A stretch of DNA of 64,000 nt from Keguizhuia sedimenti (GCA_030715135.1 JAUYVH010000001.1:186001-250000); one strand, 5' to 3'; shown: positions 18,346 to 30,400, counted from the first letter of the stretch. Notes: a model not told the origin generated them from the letters alone. Numbers and translations: made by a program.

Positions 18346-20151
18346 TTACGCCTTAACCGCTGCCTCCGTATTACGCAGACGGATATGCAATTCACGCAAT
18401 TGCTTTTCATCCACTTCCGAAGGCGCCTGGGTCAGCAAGCATTGTGCACGCTGGGTTTTCGGGAAGGCAATCACGTCACGGATCGATTCTGCGCCGGTCA
18501 TCATGGTAACGATGCGGTCCAGACCGAATGCCAGTCCGCCGTGAGGTGGCGCGCCGTATTGCAGCGCATCCAGCAGGAAGCCGAACTTGAGCTGCGCCTC
18601 TTCGGCATCGATCTTCAGCGCGCGGAACACCTTGCTCTGCACATCGGCGCGATGGATACGCACCGAGCCGCCGCCCAGTTCCCAGCCGTTCAGGACCATA
18701 TCGTAGGCTTTGGCGATTGCCTTGCCCGGATTGCTCTGGATGAAGTCTTCATGGCCGTCCTTGGGCGAGGTGAACGGATGGTGCAGCGCAACCCAGCGGT
18801 CGTTTTCGTCGTCGTGCTCGAACATCGGGAAGTCCACTACCCACAACGGACGCCATGTATCCTCGAACAATCCGTTGTTGCGGCCGAAATCGCTGTGTCC
18901 GATCTTGACGCGCAATGCGCCGATTGCGTCGTTGACGATCTTGGCCTTGTCGGCGCCGAAGAAAATCAGGTCGCCGTCCTGTGCACCGGTCATTTCAATG
19001 ATCCTGGTCAGCGCGTTATCGTGGATATTCTTGACGATCGGCGATTGCAAACCGTCGCGGCCCTTGGCTTTTTCATTGACCTTGATGTAAGCCAGGCCCT
19101 TGGCACCGTAGATCGCGACGAACTGGGTATAGGCGTCGATTTCGGAACGCGGCATCGCGCCGCCGCCAGGCACGCGCAGACCGACCACGCGGCCGTTTTC
19201 CATGTTGGCCGCGCCCGAGAAGACTTTGAAGTCGACGTCTTTCATGACGTCCGTCAGATCGGTGAATTCCAGCTTGACGCGCATATCGGGCTTGTCCGAG
19301 CCGTACTTGTGCATCGCGGTTGCGAAATCGAGAACCGGGAACGGATTCGGCAAATCGACATTGATGCACTTCTTGAACACGATGCGAATCATGTTCTCGA
19401 ACATGTCGCGGATTTCCTGCTCGGACATGAATGAAGTTTCGCAGTCGATCTGCGTGAATTCCGGCTGACGATCCGCGCGCAAATCTTCATCGCGGAAGCA
19501 CTTGGTGATCTGGTAATAGCGGTCGAAGTTGGCTACCATCAGCAACTGCTTGAATAATTGCGGCGACTGCGGCAAGGCAAAGAAATTGCCTGGATTCACA
19601 CGCGAAGGGACCAGGTAATCCCGCGCGCCTTCCGGCGTGGATTTGGTCAGCATCGGCGTTTCCACGTCAATGAAGCCGTGCTCATCGAGGAAATTGCGCA
19701 CTTCCACGGTGACCTTGTAGCGCAGGCGCAGATTGTTCTGCATCTGCGGGCGGCGCAGGTCAAGCACGCGGTGCGTCAGGCGGGTCGTTTCCGAAAGATT
19801 GTCGTCGTCGAGCTGGAACGGCGGCGTGATCGACGCATTCAGGATTTCGAGTTCATGGCACAGCACTTCGATCTTGCCGGACTTGAGATTGGGATTGGAG
19901 GTCCCTTCCGGACGGTTGCGCACTGCACCGGTCACGCGCACGCAATATTCGTTGCGGATGGTCTCGGCATTCTTGAATACCTCGGCGCGGTCCGGGTCGC
20001 ATACGACTTGCACCAGGCCTTCACGGTCGCGCAGGTCGATGAAGATCACGCCGCCATGATCCCGCCGGCGATGCACCCAGCCGCACAGGCTGACGGTTTG
20101 CCCAAGCAGCGCTTCAGTAGTCAGGCCGCAGTATTGAGTTCGCATAGACAT
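18346..20151 (-). CDS. aspS: aspartyl-tRNA synthetase
   Basis: Class II synthetase of 601 aa. An OB-fold anticodon-binding domain (~15-110, [21 protein letters not shown]) is followed by the catalytic core: [13 protein letters not shown] and [23 protein letters not shown] (motif 2), and [27 protein letters not shown] (motif 3) near the C-terminus. The bacterial GAD insertion lies between (~300-420). The start ATG has AGGAACG upstream. It sits in the conserved run fmdB-DUF502-aspS-nudB, all on the minus strand. Confidence 0.97.
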   Translation of the reverse strand: MSMRTQYCGLTTEALLGQTVSLCGWVHRRRDHGGVIFIDLRDREGLVQVVCDPDRAEVFKNAETIRNEYCVRVTGAVRNRPEGTSNPNLKSGKIEVLCHELEILNASITPPFQLDDDNLSETTRLTHRVLDLRRPQMQNNLRLRYKVTVEVRNFLDEHGFIDVETPMLTKSTPEGARDYLVPSRVNPGNFFALPQSPQLFKQLLMVANFDRYYQITKCFRDEDLRADRQPEFTQIDCETSFMSEQEIRDMFENMIRIVFKKCINVDLPNPFPVLDFATAMHKYGSDKPDMRVKLEFTDLTDVMKDVDFKVFSGAANMENGRVVGLRVPGGGAMPRSEIDAYTQFVAIYGAKGLAYIKVNEKAKGRDGLQSPIVKNIHDNALTRIIEMTGAQDGDLIFFGADKAKIVNDAIGALRVKIGHSDFGRNNGLFEDTWRPLWVVDFPMFEHDDENDRWVALHHPFTSPKDGHEDFIQSNPGKAIAKAYDMVLNGWELGGGSVRIHRADVQSKVFRALKIDAEEAQLKFGFLLDALQYGAPPHGGLAFGLDRIVTMMTGAESIRDVIAFPKTQRAQCLLTQAPSEVDEKQLRELHIRLRNTEAAVKA

Positions 20152-20212
20152 AGTTCGTTCCTAATTGGTATTCGTTGAATATTTATTGAAGGATTCCATC
20201 AAATTCGCAGTG

Positions 20213-20860
20213 TCACGGGCGATGCTCCTGGCTCTCGGCTGCGGATGGATCGACAATCAGTTTCTGTTCAAGATGCTCAGGCGCAACCACGCCCATGGAT
20301 ACGATGTATTTAAGCGCCTGATCCACGCTCATGTCGAGTTCGATTGTGTCCGCTCTGGGCATCATGAGAAAAAAGCCGGAAGTCGGGTTAGGTGTGGTCG
20401 GCACATACACGCTGACGTAGTCGCCTTGCAGATGATTTTTCACGTCGCCGCCAGGCGTTCCTGTCAGGAAGGCAATCGTCCACGACCCATGACGCGGATA
20501 CTGCACCAGTAATGCCTTGCGAAAGGCATTGCCCGAAGAAGAAAACAGCGTATCGGAAACCTGCTTGACGCTGGAATAAATGGAATTGACGATTGGGATC
20601 CGCGCCAGCAGCAATTCCCAGACATAGACCACCTGCTTGCCGATGATGTTGCGCGTTGCCAGGCCGGTCAGGAAAATCACCAGCAGGGTCAGGACAGTGC
20701 CGACACCCGGAAACTCGTAACCGATTAAAACACGCGGCTGCCAGCGTTCCGGCAAGAGCAGCAGGGACTGGTCCAGGGTACTGATGATTAGATTCAGTAC
20801 CCATAAGGTGATTGCCAACGGAACGAGAATCAGCAAGCCGGTGATGAAATATTTACGCAT
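20213..20860 (-). CDS. DUF502 family membrane protein
   Basis: 215-aa inner-membrane protein with two N-terminal membrane segments (~6-28 and ~55-78) and the DUF502 text: YFITGLLILVPLAITLWVL, GVGTVLTLLVIFLTGL, PIVNSIYSSVKQVSDTLF, and a C-terminal domain with VSVYVPTTPNPTSGFFLMMP. The function of this widespread family is unknown. Its fixed place upstream of aspS in betaproteobacteria suggests cotranscription rather than a shared pathway. Confidence 0.9.
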   Translation of the reverse strand: MRKYFITGLLILVPLAITLWVLNLIISTLDQSLLLLPERWQPRVLIGYEFPGVGTVLTLLVIFLTGLATRNIIGKQVVYVWELLLARIPIVNSIYSSVKQVSDTLFSSSGNAFRKALLVQYPRHGSWTIAFLTGTPGGDVKNHLQGDYVSVYVPTTPNPTSGFFLMMPRADTIELDMSVDQALKYIVSMGVVAPEHLEQKLIVDPSAAESQEHRP

Positions 20861-20895
20861 GTTCTCTGAGGTTATGCTTGCATGGTCCGCAAAAC

Positions 20896-21210
20896 TTACG
20901 CTGCGGACGACGGCGCATCGCTTGCAGCAGGTGCGGCCGAATTCGCCGCACTGTCTGCGCCTGCAGCGGTGCCGGAGGCACTCGCGCTACCGGCACCCTT
21001 ATTGCTGGCTGATGCGGCATTGTTCTGCCCGCCTTTAAAATCCGTCACATACCAGCCCGTGCCCTTCAGCTGGAATCCGGCTGCGGTTAATTGCTTTTTA
21101 AAACTCGACTTGCCGCACGAAGGGCAGTCGGTCAATGGCGCATCGGATACTTTTTGCAGCACATCCTTTGCAAAACTGCATTCCTGACAACGATACGCAT
21201 AAATTGGCAT
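20896..21210 (-). CDS. FmdB-family zinc ribbon protein
   Basis: 104-aa protein that starts MPIYAYRCQECSFAKDVLQK and continues CPSCGKSSFKKQL, the CxxC...CxxC zinc ribbon of the FmdB/regulatory family. The C-terminal third is Ala/Ser/Gly-rich low complexity (NNAASASNKGAGSASASG), probably disordered. GAGGAG lies 7 nt before the ATG at 21210. First gene of the run leading into DUF502 and aspS. The family is named for a Methylophilus regulator, but no molecular role is established. Confidence 0.9.
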   Translation of the reverse strand: MPIYAYRCQECSFAKDVLQKVSDAPLTDCPSCGKSSFKKQLTAAGFQLKGTGWYVTDFKGGQNNAASASNKGAGSASASGTAAGADSAANSAAPAASDAPSSAA

Positions 21211-21365
21211 GACGACTCCTCGCAACAAACATCCAAAAAGTTTCCAAAACCCTGAATTATAAAGGCTTTTGCCCTGACTTTTTAGGCTTTTGGAGCTTCA
21301 TGGATGCTTATCTCTTCGTCATGAATGCACTTTGCGCTATCGCACCGGGCGACAAATGCATCGGA

Positions 21366-22829
21366 TCAGGCGCCGATACCTTTTACATGAAGCACGCCCT
21401 CGTGACGGTTCTTCAACACTTGAGGCGCCATGGAACCGGCCAGCATACCGATAAACGCCGACAGCAGACCGGCGAGCTGACCGGGGAAATGTTCTCCTAA
21501 AGAGCTGACTTGCGGAAAGAACAGGATCCAGACGCCTATGCCGCAGGCCAGGGACATGATCGCTCCCTGCGTGGTCGCGCGCTTCCAGTAAAGCCCCATT
21601 ACCAGCGGAACAAAAGCGCCTACAAGGGTGACCTGGTAAGCGGTCGACACCAGGTCGTAGATTGACGTGCCTTTCATTGCAATCGCATAGGCCAATACCA
21701 GCCCTGCAAATACCACCAGTGTGCAGCGCATGGCAAACAACTGCTGCTTGTCGCTCATTTCGGGGCGCAGGTTTTTAAGAATGTTTTCAACGAAGCTGGT
21801 AGATGGCGCAAGAAGTGTCGCCGACGACGTGCTCTTGATGGCGGAAACCAGCGCGCCGAAAAACAGAATCTGCATGACCAGCGGCATCTTGGTCATAATG
21901 AAGGTCGGCAGCAGGCGCTGGTAATCGTCTTTTGCCATTTCCAGCGCACTCGATCCCATGACCACGACCGCGCAGGCGACGATGAACATCGGGACGAACG
22001 CGAACAGAATGTAGCCCGCACCGCCGATGATTGCTCCGCGGCTTGCGGTCGGCGCATCCTTGGCCGACATGACACGCTGAAACACGTCCTGCTGCGGAAT
22101 GCTGCCGAGCATCATGGTTACCGCTGCGCCGATAAAGAAGGCGATGTCCGTGAAAGTCGCAGGCGGCAGGAAATTCCACAAGTTGGCTTGCGATGCCATG
22201 TCCAGAACGGGACCGGGACCGCCTGCCAGGTCGGATGCAAAGAAAGCAATGATCGTCAGACCGATGACAAGCACGATCATCTGGATGAAGTCGGTCAAGG
22301 CAACCGCAAGAAAGCCTCCGATCACCACATAGATCAGCACCGCGAGCGTACCGACGATCATTCCCACGGTTTCCGACATCGCACCATTGGTCAGGACGGA
22401 AAACACCAGGCCCAGTGCCGTAATCTGCGCCGCCACCCAGCCCAGATAGCTCAGCATGATGGCGACCGAACAGAATACTTCCACGCCTTTGCCATACCGC
22501 TGGCGATAAAAATCACCGATCGTAAGCAGATTTTCCTTGTACAGTTTTGCAGCGAAAAACATGCCGACCAGAATCAGGCAAGTACCGGCGCCGAACGGAT
22601 CTTCGACGATCGCGCCCATGCCTTCCTGTACGAACTTTGCCGGAATACCCATGACCGTCTCAGCGCCAAACCATGTAGCGAAGGTAGTCGTCACCACCAT
22701 GATCAAGGGCAGGCTACGCCCTGCGACGGCAAAGTCGCTTGTATTTTTGATACGGGTTCCGGCCCAAACGCCTATCGCAAGCGTACCGAGCAAATACAAA
22801 ACAACGAAGGTAATCAGCGTGTAGTTCAT
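21366..22829 (-). CDS. sodium:solute symporter family transporter
   Basis: 487-aa SSS-family permease with about 13 hydrophobic helices. The N-terminus carries GTRIKNTSDFAVAGRSLP, the usual first loop, then ATWFGAETVMGIPAKF and the helix-loop elements around LVSAIKSTSSATLLAPSTSFVENI, where Ser/Thr residues of the family contribute the sodium site. Substrate cannot be told from sequence: proline, pantothenate and monocarboxylate carriers all belong here. The ATG at 22829 follows CGGAGT; the frame is open to 22886 without support. Single gene. Confidence 0.9.
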   Translation of the reverse strand: MNYTLITFVVLYLLGTLAIGVWAGTRIKNTSDFAVAGRSLPLIMVVTTTFATWFGAETVMGIPAKFVQEGMGAIVEDPFGAGTCLILVGMFFAAKLYKENLLTIGDFYRQRYGKGVEVFCSVAIMLSYLGWVAAQITALGLVFSVLTNGAMSETVGMIVGTLAVLIYVVIGGFLAVALTDFIQMIVLVIGLTIIAFFASDLAGGPGPVLDMASQANLWNFLPPATFTDIAFFIGAAVTMMLGSIPQQDVFQRVMSAKDAPTASRGAIIGGAGYILFAFVPMFIVACAVVVMGSSALEMAKDDYQRLLPTFIMTKMPLVMQILFFGALVSAIKSTSSATLLAPSTSFVENILKNLRPEMSDKQQLFAMRCTLVVFAGLVLAYAIAMKGTSIYDLVSTAYQVTLVGAFVPLVMGLYWKRATTQGAIMSLACGIGVWILFFPQVSSLGEHFPGQLAGLLSAFIGMLAGSMAPQVLKNRHEGVLHVKGIGA

Positions 22830-23326
22830 GAAGTACTCCGCGTGAAAAAACCCAGCGATTATAATGAAGAATGTTTCTCTGACCACAAAAAAGCCGTGAA
22901 TACAACGGTTTCACGCCATTCCGCCAAACCGCACGCACCTCGTCTTGGCGTACCGATCCGGAGCACCATCTCCGCCGCTCAAGTTGTCCAAAAATTTCTC
23001 TTCTTCGTCGCAACGAGACGGCTATCCGGAATGACATAGCAGTTAGAACGGCCGGCACCGAAAAAGCTCACCTTGCCATTCACCTTTGCCATTCATTAAA
23101 TAGGTCGAGCGGCAGCAACATGCTTGCGGATGCACAATAAATAAAAGTCTCCATATCGTGCGTGCATGATTTATTTGGCAAATGTGCAATTGATAGGTAT
23201 TGCATACCTGCGCTGCACAATTTCGATGCTCAATAATGAGAGAAGCTGTCGCCGCAACGTCATTGCTGAAACCGCAGCGCACTCAAGGCCGCATGGGGCC
23301 TTGCCGTGCTATCAAGCTGAGAAAGG
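22830..23326. other. intergenic between the symporter gene and ubiB
   Basis: No coding region recognised. A hairpin CAAGGCC/GGCCTTG at 23284-23303 lies 24 nt past the ubiB stop and may mark its 3' end, though no T-run follows. The left half should contain the symporter promoter. Confidence 0.45.
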
Positions 23327-24904
23327 TCAGAAAAAATGATACCAGCGCATCAGGATCTGCATCAGCAGGATGCCTCCCAACAAGCCGCCGCCGAAATATA
23401 TGGCAATGCCGAGCAGTAAATTGGTACGCTGCTGCTCGGCCAGCATGCGCTTAAGGAGGTGTTCCATATTATCCGAGTCCGATTTTACTTCTGCCTGCGC
23501 GCTCAAGGCCTGGTGAACAAGGCGCGGCAATTGCGGGAAGATATGGCTATAGCGCGGCGCTTCCGCTTTCAGCTTTTCGATCAAACCGCGCCAGCCGACC
23601 TGCTCGTTCATCCAGCGCTCCAGATAGGGCCTGGCGGTTTTCCACAAATCCAGTTCGGGATCGAGTTGGCGCCCCAAACCTTCGATATTGAGCAGGGTTT
23701 TCTGCAGCAATACCAGTTGTGGCTGCACTTCGACATTGAAGCGGCGCGAGGTCTGGAACAGGCGCAGGAGGACCTGCGCAAACGATATTTCGCGCAGCGG
23801 CCGGTCAAAGATGGGTTCGCAGCAAGCCCGCACCGCAGACTCCAGTTCATCCACCCGCGTATCCTTAGGCGCCCATCCCGATTCAATATGCGCTTCGGCC
23901 ACGCGCTTGTAGTCGCGGCGGAAAAATGCAAGAAAATTTTGCGACAGATAATCCTTGTCGTAATCGGTCAGCGTGCCGACGATGCCGAAATCCAGCGCAA
24001 TGTAGCGGCCGAAGGTTTCCGGCTCCACCGACACCAGGATATTCCCGGGATGCATGTCGGCATGAAAGAAGCCGTCGCGGAACACTTGCGTGAAAAAGAT
24101 TTCCACGCCTGCGCGCGACAAGGCTTTCAGGTCGACGCCCTCGGCAATCAGGCGTTCGGTCTGCGAAATCGGAATGCCCTTCATGCGCTGCATGACAATG
24201 ACGTCTTCGGAACAGTAGTCCCAATACATTTCCGGAACGATCAGCAAAGTCGACTGGGCAAAATTGCGGCGCAGCTGGCTGGCATTGGCCGCTTCGCGCA
24301 TCAGGTCGAGCTCGTCATGCAGATACTTGTCGAATTCAGCGACCACCTCACGCGGCTTCAGGCGCCGGCCGTCAGCCCACAGGCGCTCGATCCAGCCGGC
24401 AGCGATGTCCATCAATGCCAGATCTTCATCGATGGTTTTCTTGATACCGGGCCGAAGCACCTTGACGGCAACTTCGGTGCCATCTTTCAGTTTTGCAAAA
24501 TGCACTTGCGCGATCGACGCTGATGCGATCGGCTGCCGCTCGAAATGCGCGAACAGCTCACGCGGATGCGCGCCGAGCGAACGCGTGATTTGTGCGATAG
24601 CCAGATCTGAATCGAAGGGCGGCACATCATCCTGCAGCTTGGCCAGTTCAAGCGCGATATCGAGCGGCAGCAAATCGCCGCGCGTGGACAGCACCTGGCC
24701 GAATTTCACGAAGATCGGGCCAAGATCTTCCAGCGCCCGTCGCAAGCGCACCGCCCGCGGAGTGGACAAGTCGCGCCAGAAGAACAAGCGTCCGATACGA
24801 CCTGAAATGCGCGGCGAAGTGAAACTGGAGACGAGCATGTCGTCCAAACCATAGCGCCATGCGACGCGGGTGATTTTCACAAGCCGAAAAAATTTCAAAA
24901 TCAT
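23327..24904 (-). CDS. ubiB: ubiquinone biosynthesis protein kinase-like UbiB
   Basis: 525-aa atypical kinase-like protein of the UbiB/ABC1/ADCK family needed for ubiquinone synthesis. Marks: the family KxGQ motif in [16 protein letters not shown], the Ala-rich nucleotide loop [20 protein letters not shown] with the ATP-binding Lys, DMHPGNILV in place of the HRD loop, and ALDFGIVG in place of DFG. Two C-terminal hydrophobic helices (~485-520) anchor it in the inner membrane. It overlaps ubiJ by 4 nt (ATGA), so the two are translationally coupled. Confidence 0.96.
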   Translation of the reverse strand: MILKFFRLVKITRVAWRYGLDDMLVSSFTSPRISGRIGRLFFWRDLSTPRAVRLRRALEDLGPIFVKFGQVLSTRGDLLPLDIALELAKLQDDVPPFDSDLAIAQITRSLGAHPRELFAHFERQPIASASIAQVHFAKLKDGTEVAVKVLRPGIKKTIDEDLALMDIAAGWIERLWADGRRLKPREVVAEFDKYLHDELDLMREAANASQLRRNFAQSTLLIVPEMYWDYCSEDVIVMQRMKGIPISQTERLIAEGVDLKALSRAGVEIFFTQVFRDGFFHADMHPGNILVSVEPETFGRYIALDFGIVGTLTDYDKDYLSQNFLAFFRRDYKRVAEAHIESGWAPKDTRVDELESAVRACCEPIFDRPLREISFAQVLLRLFQTSRRFNVEVQPQLVLLQKTLLNIEGLGRQLDPELDLWKTARPYLERWMNEQVGWRGLIEKLKAEAPRYSHIFPQLPRLVHQALSAQAEVKSDSDNMEHLLKRMLAEQQRTNLLLGIAIYFGGGLLGGILLMQILMRWYHFF

Positions 24905-25482
24905 GTCAGCGAACTTCCCTTCAGCTTATCGATACGCTTGGACAAACGTTCTACATCGTCGCGCAACTTGGATACTTCGCTTGAAAAATCGCTTACCGCG
25001 CGCGGACGCATCAGCATCGGATTTTCTTCGAGAAAGTATTCTGCGAAATTTTCCGCAATTTTCTGTTGTGTCGACCTGATGCCGTCGATCGCCGCCCTGC
25101 CTCCGGCGACCAGCCGCACTGCCGCAATATCGCCGACCAGCTTACTAAGATCTTTCTCGGCGTCCCATTGCACAGCCTGGCTGACCTGCGAAATCGCATT
25201 GGCAAAATCCGCGTCGCCGTCGATTTTCACATAGGAGAAAGCACGGTCACGGTGCTGTGCAATCAAGGGCAAATCCGCCGGCTTGACATGGATCGTCACC
25301 TGCGGCGACTGGTCGTCCGCTGCCGCCTCAACGAAGCCATCGCTTCCGGCCTTCAGTCTGAGCGTCATGACACCAAGATCGAAAAGCGCGACTTTGCCGG
25401 CATGCGCGGCAATTTTGGCTTTTGCCTTGGGCTCGTTGTTCAGTAAATGATTGATTGCGGCAGGAGCAAATTTGAATATCAT
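24901..25482 (-). CDS. ubiJ: ubiquinone biosynthesis accessory factor UbiJ (SCP2 domain)
   Basis: 193-aa protein with a SCP2-like lipid-binding domain in the first ~110 residues ([54 protein letters not shown]) and a C-terminal coiled coil ([21 protein letters not shown]). UbiJ scaffolds the soluble Ubi complex and holds its lipid intermediates. It lies between ubiE and ubiB, as in E. coli. No other gene separates ubiE and ubiJ here, only 143 nt. Confidence 0.92.
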   Translation of the reverse strand: MIFKFAPAAINHLLNNEPKAKAKIAAHAGKVALFDLGVMTLRLKAGSDGFVEAAADDQSPQVTIHVKPADLPLIAQHRDRAFSYVKIDGDADFANAISQVSQAVQWDAEKDLSKLVGDIAAVRLVAGGRAAIDGIRSTQQKIAENFAEYFLEENPMLMRPRAVSDFSSEVSKLRDDVERLSKRIDKLKGSSLT

Positions 25483-25625
25483 GGTCGCAAAATTGGAACT
25501 GCCCTAAATGAAATGCGGTATTCCGTCTATCCGCTCACCAGACCTGCTTTCACTGCAATGACGAAAGCAGGAGGTCGGCCTGCCTGCCGCATTCCCTTTG
25601 CACGCAAGCCTATGCCATGCAAGCC

Positions 25626-26360
25626 TTACAGCTTGATTCCGGTATGCAGCGCAGCAACGCCGGCAGTCAGGTTAAAGTATTCGACACGGCTCAATCCCGC
25701 GGCCTGCATCATGGTTTTCAGGGTTTCCTGGTCCGGATGCATGCGGATCGACTCGGCCAGATAACGGTAGCTTTCAGCATCGTTGGCGATGCGCTTGCCA
25801 AGCCACGGCAATACCGAGAACGAATACACGTCATAAGGCTTCTTCAAGGGTTCCCAGACTTTAGAGAATTCCAGGACCAGAAGTTTTCCGCCCGGCTTTA
25901 AGACACGCTGCATTTCGGCCAGGGCGGCATCCTTGTGCGTCATGTTGCGCAAGCCGAAAGCGACGCTGACACGGTCGAAATAATTATTCGGAAACGGCAG
26001 CTTTTCCGCGTCGCACAACAAGGCCGGCGTCGCCAGTCCCTTGTTCAGCAGCCGGTCGCGTCCGACGCGCAGCATCGATTCGTTGATGTCGGTCAGCCAC
26101 ACCTCGCCCGAAGGTCCCGCCTGTTTGGCAAATGCCTTGGCGAGGTCGCCCGTGCCGCCCGCAATATCCAGCACCTTGAAGCCTGGGCGAATGCCAGCCT
26201 GCGCAATCGTGAACGCTTTCCAGATCCGGTGCAGGCCGGCCGACATCACATCATTCATCACGTCGTACTTGGCGGCGACCGAATGAAAGACTTCAGCGAC
26301 CTTGCGCGCCTTCTCTTCTTCTGCGACGGTTTGATAACCGAAATGGGTAGTATTGGTCAT
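25626..26360 (-). CDS. ubiE: ubiquinone/menaquinone C-methyltransferase
   Basis: 244-aa SAM-dependent methyltransferase acting on the quinone ring. Motif I is [16 protein letters not shown], preceded by the family signature [17 protein letters not shown]. Later blocks [30 protein letters not shown] and [17 protein letters not shown] are the UbiE fingerprints. First gene of ubiE-ubiJ-ubiB; a consensus -10 lies about 40 nt upstream. Confidence 0.97.
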   Translation of the reverse strand: MTNTTHFGYQTVAEEEKARKVAEVFHSVAAKYDVMNDVMSAGLHRIWKAFTIAQAGIRPGFKVLDIAGGTGDLAKAFAKQAGPSGEVWLTDINESMLRVGRDRLLNKGLATPALLCDAEKLPFPNNYFDRVSVAFGLRNMTHKDAALAEMQRVLKPGGKLLVLEFSKVWEPLKKPYDVYSFSVLPWLGKRIANDAESYRYLAESIRMHPDQETLKTMMQAAGLSRVEYFNLTAGVAALHTGIKL

Positions 26361-26397
26361 GACAGGGGCGTGGAGACAACGCGATTAGGGAGTTGGC

Positions 26398-26403
26398 ATT
26401 ATA
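26398..26403 (-). promoter_or_regulatory. -10 box upstream of ubiE
   Basis: The minus strand reads CTTGTATAATGCC: a perfect TATAAT 38 nt before the ubiE start. No good -35 is seen at 16-18 nt, so it is a partial promoter call. Confidence 0.45.
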
Positions 26404-26476
26404 CAAGGGCAAGGCGGAAACAAGGAGCGGGAAATGCCTGCAAAAATAACAAGCAAATGACAGGCATCAAACCGAC

Positions 26477-26917
26477 TTAATGCGAATGTCCGCAGCCGTG
26501 TCCACCCGCTGGCGCTGCACTCATCGGCGCATCCCGGCCGGTTTCACGGGTAAATCCGGCCGCTTCCAGCCGCTTCAGATATTCTTCCCATAAATAATCG
26601 CGATGTGCGCCGAGCCAGAACAGATAATCCCAGGAATAAATGCCGGTGTCATGTCCATCGGAGAACAGCGGCCGCACTGCGTAATTACCGACCGGTTCAA
26701 TTTCCAGCATTTCGACGTCGCGCTTGCCGGTCTGCAGGACTTCCTGCCCGGGGCCATGGCCGCGCACTTCGGCGGAAGGCGAATACACGCGCAACAATTC
26801 GAACGGCAATGAAAATTCGGTGCCGTTATCGAAAGCTATTTCCAGGGTGCGTGACTGCTTGTGGACCGTAATACCGGTCGGATTGGGCGTGGCGGGTTTT
26901 TGAGTGGATTCTGCCAT
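26477..26917 (-). CDS. DUF971 domain protein
   Basis: 146-aa protein with the gamma-butyrobetaine hydroxylase N-terminal-like (DUF971) domain: ITVHKQSRTLEIAFDNG, FSLPFELLRVYSPSAEVRGHG and the C-terminal WLGAHRDYLWEEYLKRLEAAG. In eukaryotic hydroxylases this small domain binds zinc; the bacterial stand-alone form has no settled role, with iron-sulfur or metal handling proposed for relatives. The tail is Gly/His/Cys-rich (GGHGCGHSH), a possible metal-binding end. It lies upstream of ubiE on the same strand, as in many betaproteobacteria. Confidence 0.9.
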   Translation of the reverse strand: MAESTQKPATPNPTGITVHKQSRTLEIAFDNGTEFSLPFELLRVYSPSAEVRGHGPGQEVLQTGKRDVEMLEIEPVGNYAVRPLFSDGHDTGIYSWDYLFWLGAHRDYLWEEYLKRLEAAGFTRETGRDAPMSAAPAGGHGCGHSH

Positions 26918-26982
26918 GACTGATTTCCGTTTCTATAATTTTGCTGGTTGCGTATGCCGATTGTTAATGTGACGGCGATATC

Positions 26983-27423
26983 TTACGACGGCGCTGCAAA
27001 CCTCTCCTGCAATTCCTGCCGCAATGCCGGCAGCAAGGCTTTGCGCGCAGCCAGGATTTCATCCGATGGCACGCGTTGCGGTTGTGCCCAGACCGGCCCG
27101 GGAAACTGCATGTCGTCCGCATAGCGCGGAATCACATGCCAGTGCAGATGCGGCACGATATTGCCCAGCGATGCAATATTGACTTTATCGGGCAGCATCA
27201 CCTCTCGTACCGCCATCTCGGTTTGCCACACCGCATCCATAAAAAGAATGCGGTCCAGCACTTCAAGATCGGTCATTTCCCTCGCATGCGCAGTCCAGAT
27301 CACGCGGCAAAATCCCGGATATTGCGCATCGTCGATCAGCACCACGCGGAATTTCTCTTCTTCGTGGATCACTTCGCCGCCCGGCATGGCGCACAATTCG
27401 CAGTTTGGAGTAATCGACGCCAT
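26983..27423 (-). CDS. HIT family hydrolase
   Basis: 146-aa histidine-triad protein. The active-site triad is in VPHLHWHVIPRY (HxHxH), preceded by NIASLGNI; N-terminal CELCAMPGG holds two Cys typical of this subgroup. HIT proteins hydrolyse nucleoside phosphoramidates or dinucleotides. The ATG at 27423 starts one base past the stop of the DUF3683 oxidoreductase gene and matches homologues; the longer frame to 27471 would overlap that gene. The tight spacing implies one transcript with the oxidoreductase. Confidence 0.92.
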   Translation of the reverse strand: MASITPNCELCAMPGGEVIHEEEKFRVVLIDDAQYPGFCRVIWTAHAREMTDLEVLDRILFMDAVWQTEMAVREVMLPDKVNIASLGNIVPHLHWHVIPRYADDMQFPGPVWAQPQRVPSDEILAARKALLPALRQELQERFAAPS

Positions 27424-27424
27424 A

Positions 27425-30400
27425 TCAGACCAGCACCCGTTCAATTCCACCATTGTTGGCGCGCGCCACATAGTCGGGCAGCCAGTTTTCGCCCAGCAAG
27501 TGCTTCGCCATTTCGACCACGATGTAGTCGGCTTGCGTTCCCGAATCTTCGTTGTAGCGGGACAAACCCTGCAGGCAGGACGGACAGGACGTGAGGATTT
27601 TTACCTCGCCGCTGAATCCGTCGTCGCGCAGCTTGTCGGCGCCCTTGCGCATTTCGGTTTCCTTGCGAAAGCGCACTTGCGTCGAAATATCAGGGCGCGA
27701 TACGGCGAAGGTGCCGGACTCGCCGCAGCAGCGTTCGTTCTTTTCGATCTTCTGGCTGTCCACCGTCGAAATCAGTGCGTTCACCGTTTTGAGCGGGTCC
27801 TGCTTTTTCATCGGCGTGTGGCAGGGGTCGTGGTACATGTAGCGCGTGCCGGTTACGCCTTCGAGCTTTACGCCTTTTTCCAGCAAATATTCATGGATGT
27901 CGATGATGCGGCAGCCCGGGAATATCTTGTCGAATTCATAGCCTTGCAACTGGTCGTAGCAGGTACCGCAGGACACCACCACCGTCTTGATGTCCAGATA
28001 ATTAAGCGTATTGGCCATGCGGTGGAAAAGCACGCGGTTGTCGGTGATGATCTTTTCCGCCTTGTCGTAATCACCTGAGCCGCGCTGCGGATAACCGCAG
28101 CACAGGTAACCCGGCGGCAGAACGGTTTGCACGCCGACATTCCACAGCATGGCCTGTGTCGCCAAGCCGACCTGAGAGAACAGGCGCTCCGAGCCGCAAC
28201 CCGGGAAGTAAAACACGGCTTCGGTATCGGCCGTCGTTTTCTGCGGATCGCGGATGATCGGAACGATCTTGTCGTCCTCGATATCCAGCAAGGCGCGCGC
28301 CGTTTTCTTTGGCAGATTGCCCGGCATCTTCTTGTTGATGAAGTGGATCACCTGCTCTTTCACCGGCGGCTTGCCGTGGGTGGAAGGCGGCGCCTTGGTT
28401 TGCTTCTTTGCCAGTTTCTTCAGGAAATCATTGCCGAAACGCTGCGCCTTGTAACCCCAGTTCATCATGACCTGGCGCGTCGCATTGATGGTTGCAGGAT
28501 CGGTTGCGTTCAGGAAGAACATCGATGCAGCCGTGCCTGGATTGAAGGAGCGCTGGCCCATCTTGCGCAACAGATTGCGCATGTTCATCGAGACGTCGCC
28601 GAAATCGATATCGACCGGACATGGCGTCACGCATTTGTGGCAGACAGTGCAATGGTCGGCCACGTCCTCGAATTCTTCCCAGTGCTTGATCGAAATGCCG
28701 CGCCGGGTCTGCTCTTCATACAGGAAGGCTTCAACCAGCAAGGACGTTGCGAGAATCTTGTTGCGTGGCGAATACAGCAGATTGGCGCGCGGCACGTGCG
28801 TGGCGCACACCGGCTTGCATTTTCCGCAGCGCAGGCAATCCTTGACGCTGTTGGCAATCGCGCCGATATCGCTTTGCTGCATGATCAGCGATTCATGCCC
28901 CATCAGGCCGAAGGACGGCGTATAGGCATTGCGCAAGTCGGACGGCATCTCGGGCATGTTCAGGAGCTTGCCTTTGTTGAAGCGCCCTTCCGGATCGATG
29001 CGCTGCTTGTACGAGCGGAAGCCGCTCATTTCTTCTTCTGACAGGAATTCCAGCTTGGTGATGCCGATGCCATGCTCGCCCGAAATCACGCCGTCGAGCG
29101 AACGCGCCAGCTTCATGATGCGCGCCACGGTTGCATGAGCATCCTGCAGCATCTGGTAATGATCGGAATTGACCGGGATATTGGTATGCACATTGCCGTC
29201 GCCGGCATGCATGTGCAATGCGACGAACACGCGTCCGCGCAAGACGCGCTTATGGATCGCACTGCATTCATCGAGGATGGGGCGGAATGCCGCGCCATTG
29301 AAAATATTGCGCAACTGGCCGCGCAGCTCGGTTTTCCAGGAAACGCGAATTGTGCGGTCCTGGATCAAATGAAAGACCAGCGTGTCCGGCTGCTTTTGCA
29401 GACGCTCATCGAAAACGGTCAGCATGCTTTCCATGCCCAGCGCAGCCAGCTCCAGCTTCGCGTCGCGTAAAGGCTTGTCCAGATTCGACAACAGGTAAGC
29501 CCAGCGCGCGTACGAGATATCAAGCAGCATTTCGGCCTGGCTCACGCGGTCTTCCAATAGCTCTGCCGGAGGAATGGCTTCGCCGTCGGCATCATCGTTC
29601 TTTCCAAGCGGAAGATTGCCCGTGGCAAAAAAGCTGCGCAACTCGGACACCAGCTGCAGCTTGTTCCTGATCGACAGTTCGATATTGATGCGCTCGATGC
29701 CGTCGGTGTATTCACCCATGCGGTCCAGCGGAATCACGACGTCTTCGTTGATCTTGAACGCATTGGTGTGCTTGGCAATGGCTGCGGTACGGGCGCGATC
29801 GAGCCAGAACTTCTTGCGCGCTTCCGGGCTGACTGCGACAAAACCTTCGCCTACGCGCGTATTGGCAATGCGGATCACTTCGGATGCGGCATGCGCGACG
29901 GCATTTTCATCGTCGCCGACGATGTCGCCGAACAAAGCCATCTTGGGCAGCACGCCGCGCTTGGACTTGGTTGCATAACCCACGGCGCGCAGGTAACGTT
30001 CGTCCAGATGCTCCAGGCCCGCAAGAATGGCGCCGCCCTTCTTGGCTTCGGCATCCAGATAATCCTTGATTTCCACGATCGACGGAATCGCATCGCGCGC
30101 CTGGCCGAAGAATTCCAGGCACACGGTACGCGCATATTTCGGCATCTTGTGCAAAATCCATCGCGCCGAAGTGATCAGGCCGTCGGTGCCTTCCTTCTGT
30201 ACGCCCGGCAAACCGGACAGGAATTTATCGGTCACATCCTTGCCAAGGCCTTCCTTGCGGAAGCGGCTGCCTTCGACTTCCAGCGTCTCGGTCTTGAACG
30301 GAGAATTGGACTTGCCTTTTTCGGCCGGGTGCGTCCACTCCAGCCTGAACTTTGCGACCGGCGCGTCATGGATCTTGCCCAGGTTGTGCTCGATGCGGGT